NCBI GenBank assembly: GCA_964017065.1
Contig: OZ024786.1
Span: 4,441,781-4,505,780, forward strand
Length of the DNA stretch: 64,000 bases
Direction: 5' to 3'
DNA from: Haliclona indistincta
Taxonomy: Eukaryota > Porifera > Demospongiae > Haplosclerida > Chalinidae
Part shown: piece by piece, positions 20,310-30,914 of the stretch
How the letters are laid out: every line of letters starts with the position of its first letter
How positions within the stretch are numbered: the stretch's first letter is position 1
The notes under the pieces: model-generated
Seen by the model: the letters and a program-made list of their open reading frames with translations, nothing else
Databases searched by the model: none
Told to the model about the DNA's origin: nothing
Made by a program: the position numbers and the translations under genes

Positions 20310-21200
20310 TGCTGGCTGCAATACAAATGACTGTGGTAGATGTGTATACTGCATGGGCAAATGGCAGACCTGGCAAGAATAAGAAAGCTTGTGAAGATGT
20401 CAGCAGTAATGTAATTATACCATCAGTATACCATTAAATAATACTTGCATGTACAATTTAGTATAATTAATTTTATTGTTGTCTCTCTATCATGCAGTAG
20501 CCAATCCCCATCTAGTTGTCATTCCAATAGCTTCTCCAGCAGTCACTCCATCTGCTACTCCCTGTCCAGCCATCACTCTTATTACTCACTCATCTACTCC
20601 AGTTGTTAAGCAACACCAAACAGCACTACAGCCAGCCATAAGCTGTACATTTACTCCTTCATCCTCTATACTCAGGAATCTGATCTTGCAAAACAGAAAT
20701 GAAAGATAAAGTCTATCATTGGCGACGGCAACTGCATGCTTAGAGCAATTGGCGTCATTGTCTACAAGTCTGAGTTTAATCACCAGCATGTTCGACAACT
20801 ACTTGTCAATGATGTATCAGAGAACAAGGCCTGTTTTCAAAAGATTGTAGACCGTAGGATTGCATGAGCATTAATTGAAGAGCTCATTGGGCGTATGCGG
20901 TATAACAGATGATGGGGTACAGTCAGCGATGGGAATTCTGGCCATTGCTTCTCTCCTACAGATACCAGTTTACACATGTTCACCAGATGGCAGCCACAAC
21001 AATGTCTATCGTTCGATCGATACGATAATAACCTCGATAACTCTCTCGTGACCTGAGTCCGCACTTTCCTACAGATGAATCCTACCCAAAAGGCGCCGAT
21101 GACCTCAATCATCTGGAAGTGGTACACACGGGCACCTACCACTACGACTGCGTAAAGACGGACTGTATTCCCAAGAAGAACCAACTCAGTCGAACTCAGT
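20310..21200 (+). pseudogene. OTU cysteine protease pseudogene
   Basis: 20700-20870 reads SIIGDGNCMLRAIGVIVYKS then HVRQLLVNDVSEN, with the OTU catalytic motif DGNC. Stops follow (TGA at 20866 and 20909), then in a shifted frame GILAIASLLQIPVYTCSPDG (20935-21000), and finally DDLNHLEVVHTGTYHYDCVK at 21095-21160, where the catalytic His lies in the HYD motif. Order and spacing match the intact OTU exon at 42.8-43.4 kb. A Pro/Ser/Thr-rich exon (20495-20690) precedes the domain as in that gene. Multiple lesions; not functional. Confidence 0.7.
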
Positions 21201-21498
21201 AGTAGCTGCATGTACGTACGTTCATTCATTGTAGGAGGAGGAGTACGAATAATTAATTTTGTGTGGAACAGTTTTATAACGGGACTCGTTCGGCCGGATT
21301 AGCGAGGGTGCATTAAACACACGTGATCTTGTCACGGCATCCATATATACACATATACACGTGGGATCTACATGTGCGCATGCTTAGAGTTTCATTTGCA
21401 CGTGTGTCCATATCTCCAATCCTGACAACTAGACTATTGAGTTCAGTAAGTCTCGTTTTAGATTGTGTTAAATTAACAGCTTTCGTTCTGTTTTACTA

Positions 21499-21735
21499 GT
21501 GGCATCTACTTCAATATCGACTAGAAGTCGCGGCGGCCGTGGCGGTGGCGGTGGGAGCAGAGGTCACGGTCGTGGTCGTGGAAGAGGCGGCGTCAGTAGG
21601 GCTTTAGTTCAAGAAATAGCCAACGGTCAGTTGAGAATAGTGAATATGACAAATTTTGTGGGAGAAGCAATCGGGCTTATACCGTCGGGCTGTCAATTTC
21701 ACTTTATAGAGCACGGGCGTAGTACCTGTGCTTAA
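21499..21735 (+). CDS. RGG-rich N-terminal exon of an unknown protein
   Basis: After a pyrimidine-rich acceptor-like TTTTACTAG the frame reads MASTSISTRSRGGRGGGGGS then RGHGRGRGRGGV and QEIANGQLRIVNMTNFVGEA to a stop at 21735. RGG/RG boxes usually bind RNA; nothing more is seen. TE-encoded proteins in this window also have RG-rich parts (30.55 kb, 32.46 kb), so an element origin is possible. Confidence 0.35.
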   Translation: MASTSISTRSRGGRGGGGGSRGHGRGRGRGGVSRALVQEIANGQLRIVNMTNFVGEAIGLIPSGCQFHFIEHGRSTCA

Positions 21736-22272
21736 TGTTGTTTACATTGGATCATTTTTACTGACGTCATAAGATGGGAAACACACGTGTATATGAATTA
21801 GTATGCAAGCTTACTAGTAATTCATGTTGTATTGGGCGTTGTTGGGTTGAAGTATAGTAAGTAGGCTTGCATGGTGAATGAGATGAATGCCGGTTCAAAT
21901 GACAATCTATGTAGAAATGTTACTAGCTAGCTTGTTATTGTATCAATAGCTAATCAAATTCAGATGTCATGTACCAGGAGCACATGATGAGAACGAATGT
22001 CATCCAATCTATTACCAAATTCTTAGAGCAGAAAGTCCATATGGTGCACAAGATCATCTGCTATTTTCAAATACCTGTGCTAATCTATGTTCTCGCTAGG
22101 TCTTTTTTTGAGGGGTTTTACCCCCTTGGATTGTAGCAAAATTCCCTTGGATAACTGCAAAAAATGTTTAACTAAGGGATAGTAAAAATAGGTATTAATA
22201 ACATACCAGTTAGGTATGTTACCTGTAGTTAAAATTCCCCCTTGCAATTGGATTTGAATTTCTAGCGATGGT
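21736..22272. other. Non-coding stretch
   Basis: No gene recognised. Contains ATACCAGTTAGGTATGTTACC-like imperfect palindromes near 22200. Confidence 0.3.
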
Positions 22273-22690
22273 TTGCCAACAGGTGCGGGAAGAAAAGGTG
22301 GTGTAGCAAAGAAGCGTAAGCGAGTATCGCTGTCTGTTGAGACACGTTCAATTCGTCAGTGCCTAAATCATCAAGCAGTAGGACAACACTCACAACAGCC
22401 GAGTCCCTCAAAAAATCCCTTTGTTCTTAAATTGAAGAATAATCACATTAAGGTCAGCCAGTCATGCAGGTTAAATTATGAAGGGGAAAACAACACTTTG
22501 GTTCTCGCGCAGAACGAAGAATGATCTCTAACTTGTCGACAGGAATCCAGTTTCTTGGAAGAGACCAACTCTCACTATCACCTAAAAGTATCTTGTATTA
22601 AAGCTGCTGACCCCAATTTCCAAGGACCCAAACTTGTGGTACGCCAGCCCATCAAAGAGCAACTGACAACCTGTCAAAGGGTGTACCTTT
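22273..22690 (+). pseudogene. C-terminal module of a multicopy transposon-type protein
   Basis: Frame reads GAGRKGGVAKKRKR, NPFVLKLKNNHIKVSQSCRL then stops at 22524; later frames give SHYHLKVSCIKAADPNFQGP and LVVRQPIKEQL. The order basic GRKGG...KRKR, NPF.LK....I..C..CR, SN.HYH...CI..A.P.F, L.V matches a C-terminal module attached to many invertebrate and fish transposon-type genes (recalled pattern, no name). Decayed copy. Confidence 0.45.
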
Positions 22691-22936
22691 CCATTTGTTT
22701 CCAAATCAACACTTGATCAATTACGATAATAGTATTCAGCTGTTTTCACTTTGCATCATTGTAACCATTTCAGTTATCAGTTCATATATACTCAAAAATA
22801 TACTGTATTTACTCCAGCATGCAGGACTCTCGTTCTATTCAGTTGATCATTTTCCTCTCAGAACAAATTATGACTAAGTTGTCATAAACTTCTTTCATCA
22901 TAATGATATGGACACAATTATATCATAAATAATAGT
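22691..22936. other. Non-coding AT-rich stretch
   Basis: Nothing recognised. Confidence 0.3.
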
Positions 22937-23066
22937 TAGATACCGAGTCGAGGGTCATACGGGATTTATAAACCCGACGCGGTTGTTGTGACGACCGAGC
23001 GTAGCGAGGTCGTTACTTACCGCAGAGGGTTTATATATCACGTATGACCAGCGGACGAGGTATCTA
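22937..23066. mobile_element. Short foldback MITE with 39-bp inverted termini
   Basis: Left end TAGATACCGAGTCGAGGGTC and the reverse complement of the right end (TAGATACCTCGTCCGCTGGT) continue to TATAAACCC, about 39 bases with several mismatches. The centre contains ACGACCGAGCGTAGCGAGGT, itself partly palindromic. Whole unit about 130 bp, TA or TTA/TAA flanks. Confidence 0.75.
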
Positions 23067-24475
23067 AGTTATTTATAGCATAGCAACAGTACTTTTGATG
23101 CAAAAGCTACGATGGAACGCTCTCTAGCTTGCTGGCTTGAGTGTCCAGAGCTGCTGCGTTTTTGCCCAAGACGACGACGTTTTTGACCCAACTACTCAAC
23201 AAGCTACGGCTAGTCTTCCAACAGCAATAGCTTTTATCCCAGCTACTACGTACTACCACCACCACAACCACCGTCCGTCGCGCAGCTCGCTCTCAGTGAC
23301 TTCCATCGCCGGATACTAGCCCAGCCCTTGCGAGCTCAACCCTTTCATCTACTACCGCTAACCTCCGTCTTGACATACCACCCACCAGCTTTTTCCAGAA
23401 TGCCTCTTCACCAATAACTAACTCCAATCCACTCTCTCATCTACTACTGTTCCAGTATTTCCATCACCACTAACCAGCTCCTCCCTCACTGCCTCTTCGA
23501 CACTATCCAGCTCTGTTACAGCTATCTACCTACTCTGCATCACCTAGTAGCTCCTACCATCAGCAGCAGCAGACTTCTAGCGCTAGCTCTAGGTTCACTG
23601 TACCTAAAACAAATCAGCAAATCTCTGCAGTCATCATTCACCTGCTTTCTGTGTTGTATTCCGACTTTGTTTACACAGCAGTTATTATGAATAGTATTAT
23701 CAATCATGAATTCCATAAAATAACACAATGACTTGTAGCCAGGTCATATGAAAACCCTTGGGTCATATGAAAACTCACGGGTCATATGAGAAATATAACC
23801 CGGCAACTGGGCAATCTGATTGGTCAAACACTCGTAGCTATGCTATAATAATAATTACTGCTGTTATGATTAAAATTAATAATGGCTAACCTGACACGTA
23901 CATGCGTACAGTGATAGCGACAGAATCTGTGAAACAAGTTGAGGTGTTGTTACCGCTGAGTGGTTTAGCTGAGTGGCCAAATTTTTAACGATTATACAAA
24001 AGCGTAGTGCATTTCCGTTTTGACAGCAGCATAATGGTTTCAAATAGCTAGCCTTTATCTGAAGCCATTGATCTGTAAACGTATCAACATTCAGTTTTGT
24101 CCCATCAAGAATAGCTGAACCACTACAAATAAATACCAATAATGCATTGAATAACAATATATAGGACACACATGGCCAAGCCAACTCATGCTGGGCTGAA
24201 GGTGACTTCTCAATATCATTAAGGCGTTTGCTGTGGTCCATGATTTTCATACAGGCCACTTTGGAGGTCTATCGATCAATTCACAGCAGTATCTACAGCG
24301 GCATTATAGCATTAGTATTCCTGGCAACAGCTGCTTGTGTAGGAGCCACAGTATAGAGGCACAGCGATATTCTAATTACCCTCATCATCCTCCTACATGG
24401 AAGAAAGTAAACAAAGAAACATACCTGATCAAGGCAAGGACACTCTGAAGTTCCTCACAATTCAGAGCTATTGAA
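23067..24475. other. No clear gene; short repeat of GGTCATATGAAAAC
   Basis: 23137-23319 codes for an unrecognised frame (QDDDVFDPTTQQATASLPTA). GGTCATATGA occurs three times in 23745-23790. On the minus strand 23876-24259 there is a 127-codon frame with one hydrophobic segment (SYILLFNALLVFICSGSAIL); no family recognised. Confidence 0.35.
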
Positions 24476-25257
24476 GTTTATTGACTTGCGAGCGCAAGCC
24501 TCCAAGGACAAGATACCTGCTGAGCCATCTAAGCGTCCAAGAGTTGAAGACGCCTGTGACACTATTGAAACCAGTTTATGTTGCAACACCTACTGACACT
24601 TGCATCGCTTGTAAGGCAACGAAGAATCCCCTTCTGCCTTTCGTTCTCTCTCATACACGAGAGATAGATATGCTTTTTTCTGGCAACAGAGATGGTGTTG
24701 GCGGCACTGCATCTGTCTATCAAAAAATATCTTGAGAAGGGAAGCAAGTTGCTTGACATCTACAGCGGCGTCATCTTGATGAATGGCACATAATTTCGTT
24801 ACAAAGTCTACAATAAATAAGCTATCACCTTCTTGGTTGCATGACACACATTGGTGATGAACTAAGAATGCCAAACGCTGTCCTACAACACCTCAGAAAG
24901 GGCAGCTTCAGTGTTCGCTTCACCAAAACAGAATGACACGGTGCGGCATTAGACGAATGCCACGAGGTGAAGATTAACAAGGATGCCAAGCATGCTATTG
25001 TACGACCTAGCAGAGAGTGCATGGCAATCACATGGCTTTGCAAGCTATATGTGGAGTAATTTGACTGATCAGTTTTTCCAGAACACTGTGAAGCCACAGC
25101 ATTCTCGCACAGATCGACTAGCAAGGACAGAAAGGCGCATACAAACATTCATGCTGTCATTTCAAACCATGGCATGTGTTTTGATAGGCAGGAGAATCAA
25201 GGTCTGTGGAATGTGTTAGTAGCGAAGAAAGCGACAGAAAGGGCAGTACAATGATCT
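24476..25257. other. Decayed transposon-type coding pieces
   Basis: Plus frame at about 24472-24590 reads LLKFIDLRAQASKDKIPAEP; the minus strand 24590-24874 reads FIVDFVTKLCAIHQDDAAVD with cysteine-rich ends and is related to 7.3-7.5 kb. Plus frame 24983-25219 is open but unrecognised. These look like 5' parts of elements whose later parts lie downstream. Confidence 0.3.
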
Positions 25258-26640
25258 GATGAGGTGTAGGTCAATTGGCAAGAAAGGGCTAGAGCAATAC
25301 ATTCCAAAAAAGTACTTACGAATAGCCAGCGCAAATCCTCCAGTAAGAGTGCATTTCACAAGAAATACTCAGGTACATATACATTATCAATACAAAATTG
25401 ACATGCATTGCAAATGTATTATCATCATATTTTATTCAGATGATGATATGATTTTCTTCAAGTGGTTTCAAGAAAGCATTTAGTCACTAAGAATTACATA
25501 TGGAAAAATTGAGCGAAAGAAATGGACAGAACCATCATTCATCATCTAAATGATGCCCAGTCTGTGTCACTAGGACTTAAACGTATTTTCATTGTTCCTG
25601 TCACACAGATCCTGGATCATAAAAGAACGGATGATATCATGAGCGGCTATTGTTATGGTGATGCAGTTTTAAAGAGTATCCACTATTTTCAAAAGATCCA
25701 AAAGCACTTCAAATTCTGGTATCTTACGATGACGTGGAAGTTGTTAACTCACTGGGCTAATACACAATGAGGCATAAACTAGGTGAGCAAAACGTACAAA
25801 CCAGATCAACGATAATGGTGCACCTACATTCTACTACACACTCGCCAACATATCACATGAGCATCGCTCATCGTTGACAATGATTCAGCTGTTAGCAATA
25901 ATGAAGTCAGTAGATGTTGCTGAATATGGGATGGATGTGATTCTGAAATCGTTCGTATAGGATTTGGCCAAATTAGAATGTATGAGCATTTTTAATAATG
26001 TAACTGAACATACTAAATGTATTCTAATAAGATGAGGATGTCAATTTTGACATCAAGGGAAGAAGATACAACTTTAGAGGGTCACTTGCGTTAGTATCGG
26101 CAGACCATTTAGCTAGTCAAGCAAATGGAGGCTACAAAGCACTGAACAGTGCCTTAAGGAAGTGTCGCCATTGCATGGCAGTGCGTCTACCATGTCAACC
26201 AAGGTATAAATTTTGTTTATCATTATTCATAATTAAAATACTTTTAGCAACAGAATTTGAGCCAAGAACTAGAGAAACACATGCAAGTCACAGCATGTTA
26301 CTGAACACATCCAGCTCACAAGATTTTGCCATCACATATGGTTTAACACACGACTCGATCCTGAACTCATCTCGTTTCTTCAATGTGACAAACGGTCTCT
26401 CGCCAGACTGCATGCATGACATCTTAGAGGGCTGCTTGCAGTATGAAGTGAATGAGTTACTACGATCTCTGGTAGAGCGGAAGTTCATCAAGCTAGAGGC
26501 TCTCAAAAAAAGGATAGAACTCCTCCCATATTCTCAGCCACTAAACCAAGCCCTAATATATCGCTATCCACTTCTGATCACTATCAGAAGCAAAATGGTA
26601 TCAATAATGAAATGCGCGCGATTTCACTACTGATAACTAG
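25258..26640 (+). pseudogene. MHDILEG-family transposon-type gene, copy 1
   Basis: Coding pieces in order: IGKKGLEQYIPKKYLRIASA (25272), DDDMIFFKWFQESI (25438), VPVTQILDHKRTDDIMSGYC (25595), DPKALQILVSYDDVEVVNSL (25690), then after a GT donor FYYTLANISHEHRSSLTMIQ (25830), MKSVDVAEYGMDVILKSF, then NFRGSLALVSADHLASQANG and RKCRHCMAVRLPCQP with a GTATAA donor (26205), then FFNVTNGLSPDCMHDILEGC (26368-26430). This order is that of an uncharacterised protein multicopy in sponges, cnidarians and fish, probably a transposase-related gene. In-frame stops (for example within ...NSLG*YTM) and a deletion relative to copy 2 near 26073 show it is decayed. Confidence 0.6.
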
Positions 26641-27263
26641 TCAGTAGAAAAACTGCAAGCTGTGTTGGTTGTAGACCAAATAGCAAAATTAAAAAGACAA
26701 GCGGGGTTTGCCTAGTGTTATTGTACATTCACCTTCCTTGTCATACTTTAAGACTCAAATCATAAACTATCTTACTTCCGTTTAATTTGTTTCTTTGTTT
26801 TATCGCTATTATTATTATTGTTTTTTTTTGTTTGTTTTTTCTTTTAGGTGTCCCTTAATATTAGCTCTAGCTATTGGGATTACCTCACCTTTCAGTGTAA
26901 ATTAAAAAAAAACACTTGATACTGGAGAAGTATTTCATTATGGTGCCGATCGGCTGAAGAACCCGATTTTGTGATTACAAACAAACAACTTCAAAATCTC
27001 ACAAAGTGCCGATTCTGTACATCCTAGAAATTTGTACATCCTGGCATGCATCAAATGTTTTTATTTATTGTCCTATCGGGTATCGGTACAGGATACTATA
27101 CTAATATTCCTAAGAATAATCAACATTGTGATGACAACAATAAAAACTTTACTACTGTCTTAGCTCTATAAATGCAAAGATGCACAGACACCTCTTATTA
27201 GACACTAAATGCTATAGCCAACTCTCAATGAGACTATGCATGCATGCTTGCTATACACAGGGC
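25690..27263. repeat. Segmental duplication, copy 1 (uninterrupted)
   Basis: This 1.57-kb segment is repeated at 30915-32289 plus 38386-38680. The match starts around GATCCAAAAGCA and ends at CACAGGGCTCA, with indels: copy 1 lacks about 50 bases after GGGAAGAAGAT and about 80 bases near 26703. It contains the intact insertion site of the Ngaro-like element (about 26970). Confidence 0.9.
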
Positions 27264-27679
27264 TCATGCATACCTAAGTCTGAGGTAGAGGTACGAGTTC
27301 TCTTAAACAGAGGGAGTGTGATACCCTCGAAATGTGAGCCTATTAACAGCCAGCCCCTTAATGCTTCTCATATCAGCACTCACCCACACCTCATTGGGTT
27401 AGAAATAGGCAATTATTGTGCACACCAAAAGATGCAGTTTTACGATTTCTACAGGATGATGTTCAAGCAGTAGAGGAGAGTTACACAATACGAGCCCTAA
27501 ACAAATAGGCCTCCTTGTCCTCTACTTATTCGTAGCGATCATATACCAAAATTGGCAAAGGCTAGGAAGGCCAGGTGTGGCTCCTCACAGTCCAGGAGGC
27601 CAGCACAGCAAGAGCAGTCGACGGATCGATCACAATGACGATGGCTGACCACAAGATGGTTCGGTCACGCTGAGCAGCC
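27264..27679. other. Non-coding stretch
   Basis: Nothing recognised; an open frame crossing 27180-27473 has no motif. Confidence 0.3.
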
Positions 27680-28024
27680 TTGCTGGTGCTCAGTGAGACG
27701 GATGGTGAGTTGCTGAGCCACTACCTGCACAGCATCAAGCCGGGTATTCCAACTACATCCGAAAATTCCGACGTTGCACTACTAAATTCGCGCGGCAAGT
27801 CACTTGGCAATTACTCAGGCCTTCTGAAGACACTTGCAAACGTTGCCATCTATGCCGGTGCTAGTGCAATTGGAAGGAGGAAATGGAAAAGCTATTACGA
27901 GGGCTTAAAAAAGGCTATTAAAACCCCCCAAGACAATAGAAAAAGTGACAGTTTTTTTAAGCTAACTAATGACTGTTATAAGCGCCCAGAAAGTAGAATT
28001 TGGGTAGGGTTTGTTGCAGATTGA
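27680..28024 (+). CDS. Unrecognised open frame
   Basis: Open for 114 codons, SETDGELLSHYLHSIKPGIP then GLLKTLANVAIYAGASAIGR and KRPESRIWVGFVAD, ending TGA. It has natural-looking composition but no ATG start and no known motif. Could be an exon of one of the flanking element genes. Confidence 0.25.
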   Translation: MLVLSETDGELLSHYLHSIKPGIPTTSENSDVALLNSRGKSLGNYSGLLKTLANVAIYAGASAIGRRKWKSYYEGLKKAIKTPQDNRKSDSFFKLTNDCYKRPESRIWVGFVAD

Positions 28025-28388
28025 TTCCCTGATGGCTTGAGAGTCTGTGATATGAGGGAAAACTAGCTGCAGTGATTCCTAATTGTTGCCCATGGGTTAA
28101 TGTTTGAGACATAATAAATCAAAAATGGCTATTCTACTGTGCTTCTCCGCTCAGTTTTGTTGATGAGTATGCCCCAACTATCGAGGATTCGTATCGTAAA
28201 CATTGTCAAAGTGTTCAAAATTATAGCAAATTACGAACGTTCCAGGCACTGCTCCTACTCTACCAGTAGAGCAAAGAGTAGCTGAAAAGCTCGTACGTAG
28301 ACTGCTTGCCAAGAGTGAAGACAATACCATCACAATATCACAGGAGGAAAGGTAAGACACAAAGCAATTACTAATGTAGCTTTGTTTA

Positions 28389-29390
28389 GCCAATCAATCT
28401 GGTTCACATACCCATGCAAGGGAAGAGTCCTGTCAGTTGATGCTTCTCACAAAACAGTGAAGCGCAGAGTTGAGAAGGTCAATGAAATGAGAGAGACCGT
28501 CAACCTTGATGTTGAAGATGAGATTAGAGCACTGTCGAGGGAGAAGCGTGAAACACTGCTAAAGGAGACTGCTCTGCCACTAGCTATTCCAACAGATCAC
28601 TCTTTGGCGATCAAGTCCAGTCTATCCATTTCTTGGAATAAACTATGAAAATTGAGACGGTAATGACAATACGATTTCAATTAACTATTGACCTTAGGTG
28701 GCTAAAAGTTTTCAACATATCCATGGCTAGCGAGAGAAGGCAAAGAGTATTGGCCAAAGAAACCACAGGAGATGGCAATCTGAGAGCAGAGATGCATCCC
28801 TTTGCGTTCCCATCAAGTGGCAAAGGACCAGACGAGTTCCGAGAAGCTCCATTTGTTTATGTGCCGAATCTAGTAGCAAAGGTTGCAGACACACTGACAC
28901 AACATGAACGGTACAAGAGTAACCATACATTTATAAACAACTATACATCAATAACACAGAGATCGGACCATTCAAGTGTTCTTTTCAGGTGACTACGAGT
29001 TTCTTACAGCTATGTATGGCTTATCTGGAGCTAGGGTAAGACTATAAATTTCTCTAATCTTAAGTCACATCAAAAAATAATATAGGGAGACATAACTGTC
29101 TATGGTGCACTATACGCAGCTCTGACCTGAAAACACCTAGACACCTGAGAGGTACTCAAACTGCTCACACTCTCAGCTCTATTGCAAGTGACCACAAAAG
29201 GTTCATGGAAGCAGGGGAAACCAGGGAGAAGTGAAAGAGTTCAATAATGCACTGAGAGAACCCCTATTCACCATTCCAATAGACCATGTGAGAAATACCG
29301 AAATATTATTTATTGTAAGCCTCATCTAACTGACAACAGATCTGCTTCCCTGGTCTCCACATCACTTTGGGAGTTTCTACAGGCTATTTA
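28389..29390 (+). pseudogene. GGDKG-family transposon-type gene fragment (multi-exon)
   Basis: Exon 28389-28648: HKTVKRRVEKVNEMRETVNL then LSISWNKL. After an AG at 28697: WLKVFNISMASERRQRVLAK, FVYVPNLVAKVADTLTQHER ending in a GT donor near 28918. After TTTTCAG 28987: GDYEFLTAMYGLSGAR, donor 29036. After ATATAG 29085: RHNCLWCTIRSSDLKTPRHL, TLSSIASDHKRFMEAG, then a stop in frame. After ACAG 29340: CFPGLHISLGV. This is the order of an uncharacterised family (YVP.L..KV, SGDYEFL..LYGLSG, CLWC, PGLHI.LG) widespread in fish, cnidarians and sponges. The central GGDKG exon is missing and the fourth exon is frameshifted. Confidence 0.55.
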
Positions 29391-29660
29391 TATTTAGTCT
29401 GTTCATTCATCGTCTAACCTATAATTATTTATTTCAATTCTGCACCTTATGTAGTGTGTTTTACAATAATAATAATAATAATAATAATAGTAGACAATAG
29501 GTGGTTTACAAGGTTTGACGCTTCTGCTACTAATGAGTAAGATCAACATCTTGAGTCTTATAATTACAACCAATCTTTTTAATCTTTTTCACTTAAAACT
29601 CTTCTCATTTGCTCTTGCTTTGCAGTGTCTCTTGACTCATTGAAATTTAGAGGGAACCTT
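29391..29660. other. AT-rich spacer with (AAT)n microsatellite
   Basis: ATAATAATAATAATAATAAT repeat at about 29466-29490; nothing else recognised. Confidence 0.5.
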
Positions 29661-30740
29661 TAAATAAGGTTAACCGTCTGCCGCGCCCCTAAGGCACGAG
29701 CCCGGCCGAGGCAGCCCCGCCCTGGAGCCGGGCTCGCATGCGCACTCTCTTACACGTACGCGTGCTTGTACCTCAGTCTGCAGCTGTCTCAAACCAAGTT
29801 AGTTGGGCGAGAAGCTGTGTTGTTCGGAAGCTAGAAGCTGTTTTTGTATCTGTCTGCATCGCTATGTCTTCCTCGGGATCGTCTTTGCCCACTGTCACCC
29901 CGGCGTCGACGTCGGTTCCCTCGTCCTCGGCTACCTCGGTAGTAACTGTCTCGGGCACGGACTTCCAGTCAGCGATCCAGTCGGCGGTTCAGGCAGAGCT
30001 GGCCAAGGCTCTAGCCGCCTCTCTACCCGGGCCATCCGGTGTGTCCGCCGGTAAGCCTTTGTTGTATTTTGTCTCTCTTTCTTGCCATCCCTCGTCTCGC
30101 ACGCATACCGTGCGCTCTCCAAGCCCGGGCCCCTTCTCTTCCTCTTCTTCCTCCTCCTCCTCCTCTCTCTCTCTCTCTCTCTCTCTCTTCTTTTTCCCGG
30201 CGTCAAGTGTCCACGGCACTCAAAGCCCGCTCTGGCGGAGTCTGCCATTCATGGTACTTCTCACACTCTCTCCCCTCCTCTCTCGCTGCAGGCTCCGGCG
30301 CCCCGGCTCCGGGGTCAATCTCAGCGTCTGTCCCGGCTCCCGCCTCTCTGGCGTCTATCCCCATATTCTCACTGGGAGCTCCCCTGACCTCTTCCACCTC
30401 GGTCGCCAGCTCTACTCATCAGGCGATCCCGTCACTATCGTCACTCCACTCCTGGTCAAGAGGTTGTGGTGAAGCCACCGGCACAGTCACCTCTAGACGA
30501 TGACCAACCACCACCGCCTCGTACTAGGCCTCGCCGCCCTCCTAAAAAAACAATAGAGGTAGCAGAGGTAGAGGGAAAGGCCGAGGTGGTGGCACCAGAG
30601 GAGGTCACAGTGGCACCTGCATTAGTGGCCCTAAAACTGAAGTAGAGGGGAGCGACGTAAAAGGAGGACATCGTCGCCGCAACTGCCGTTCGGCGTGGTA
30701 TAGACATCACTTGGGCCAGGGAGGCTGGGCAATTGTGAGT
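29661..30740 (+). mobile_element. 5' fragment of a DIRS-order element: gag exon 1, CT-rich intron, exon 2
   Basis: The start TTTAAATAAGGTTAACC (29658-29675) resembles 61753-61770 (TTTAAATATGGTTAACC), the front of the element at the right edge. From ATG 29863 the frame reads MSSSGSSLPTVTPASTSVPS, then VSGTDFQSAIQSAVQAELAK and ALAASLPG, matching MVQATVQSELARILGSLG in the other element. A GTAAGC donor (30051) opens an intron containing a CT tract (30150-30190); the acceptor CTGCAG (30291) leads to GSGAPAPGSISASVPAPA. The second exon soon goes out of frame, and 30550-30740 has RGSRGRGKGRGGGTRGG. No gag core, RT or recombinase. Truncated copy. Confidence 0.5.
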
Positions 30741-30914
30741 GAACTTGTATTATACATTATATAATAATAATTATTGTCACTGACTTTCTTTTATATAGGT
30801 GGAATATCTAAAATTACAAACAATAATTATTATCACCATCACCATCATTATTAATTATGGTCTCTCTCTCTCTCTCAGTGATGCTCATGATCTATATTAA
30901 CCCCAAGGAACTGG
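30741..30914. other. AT-rich and CT-repeat spacer
   Basis: Contains a CTCTCTCTCTCTC run at 30861-30877; otherwise nothing. Confidence 0.4.

Noticed and set aside
29931..30248. Minus-strand Arg/Glu-rich open frames
   Set aside because: They are the reverse complement of the CT-rich gag intron; RERERERE composition comes from the (CT)n tract.
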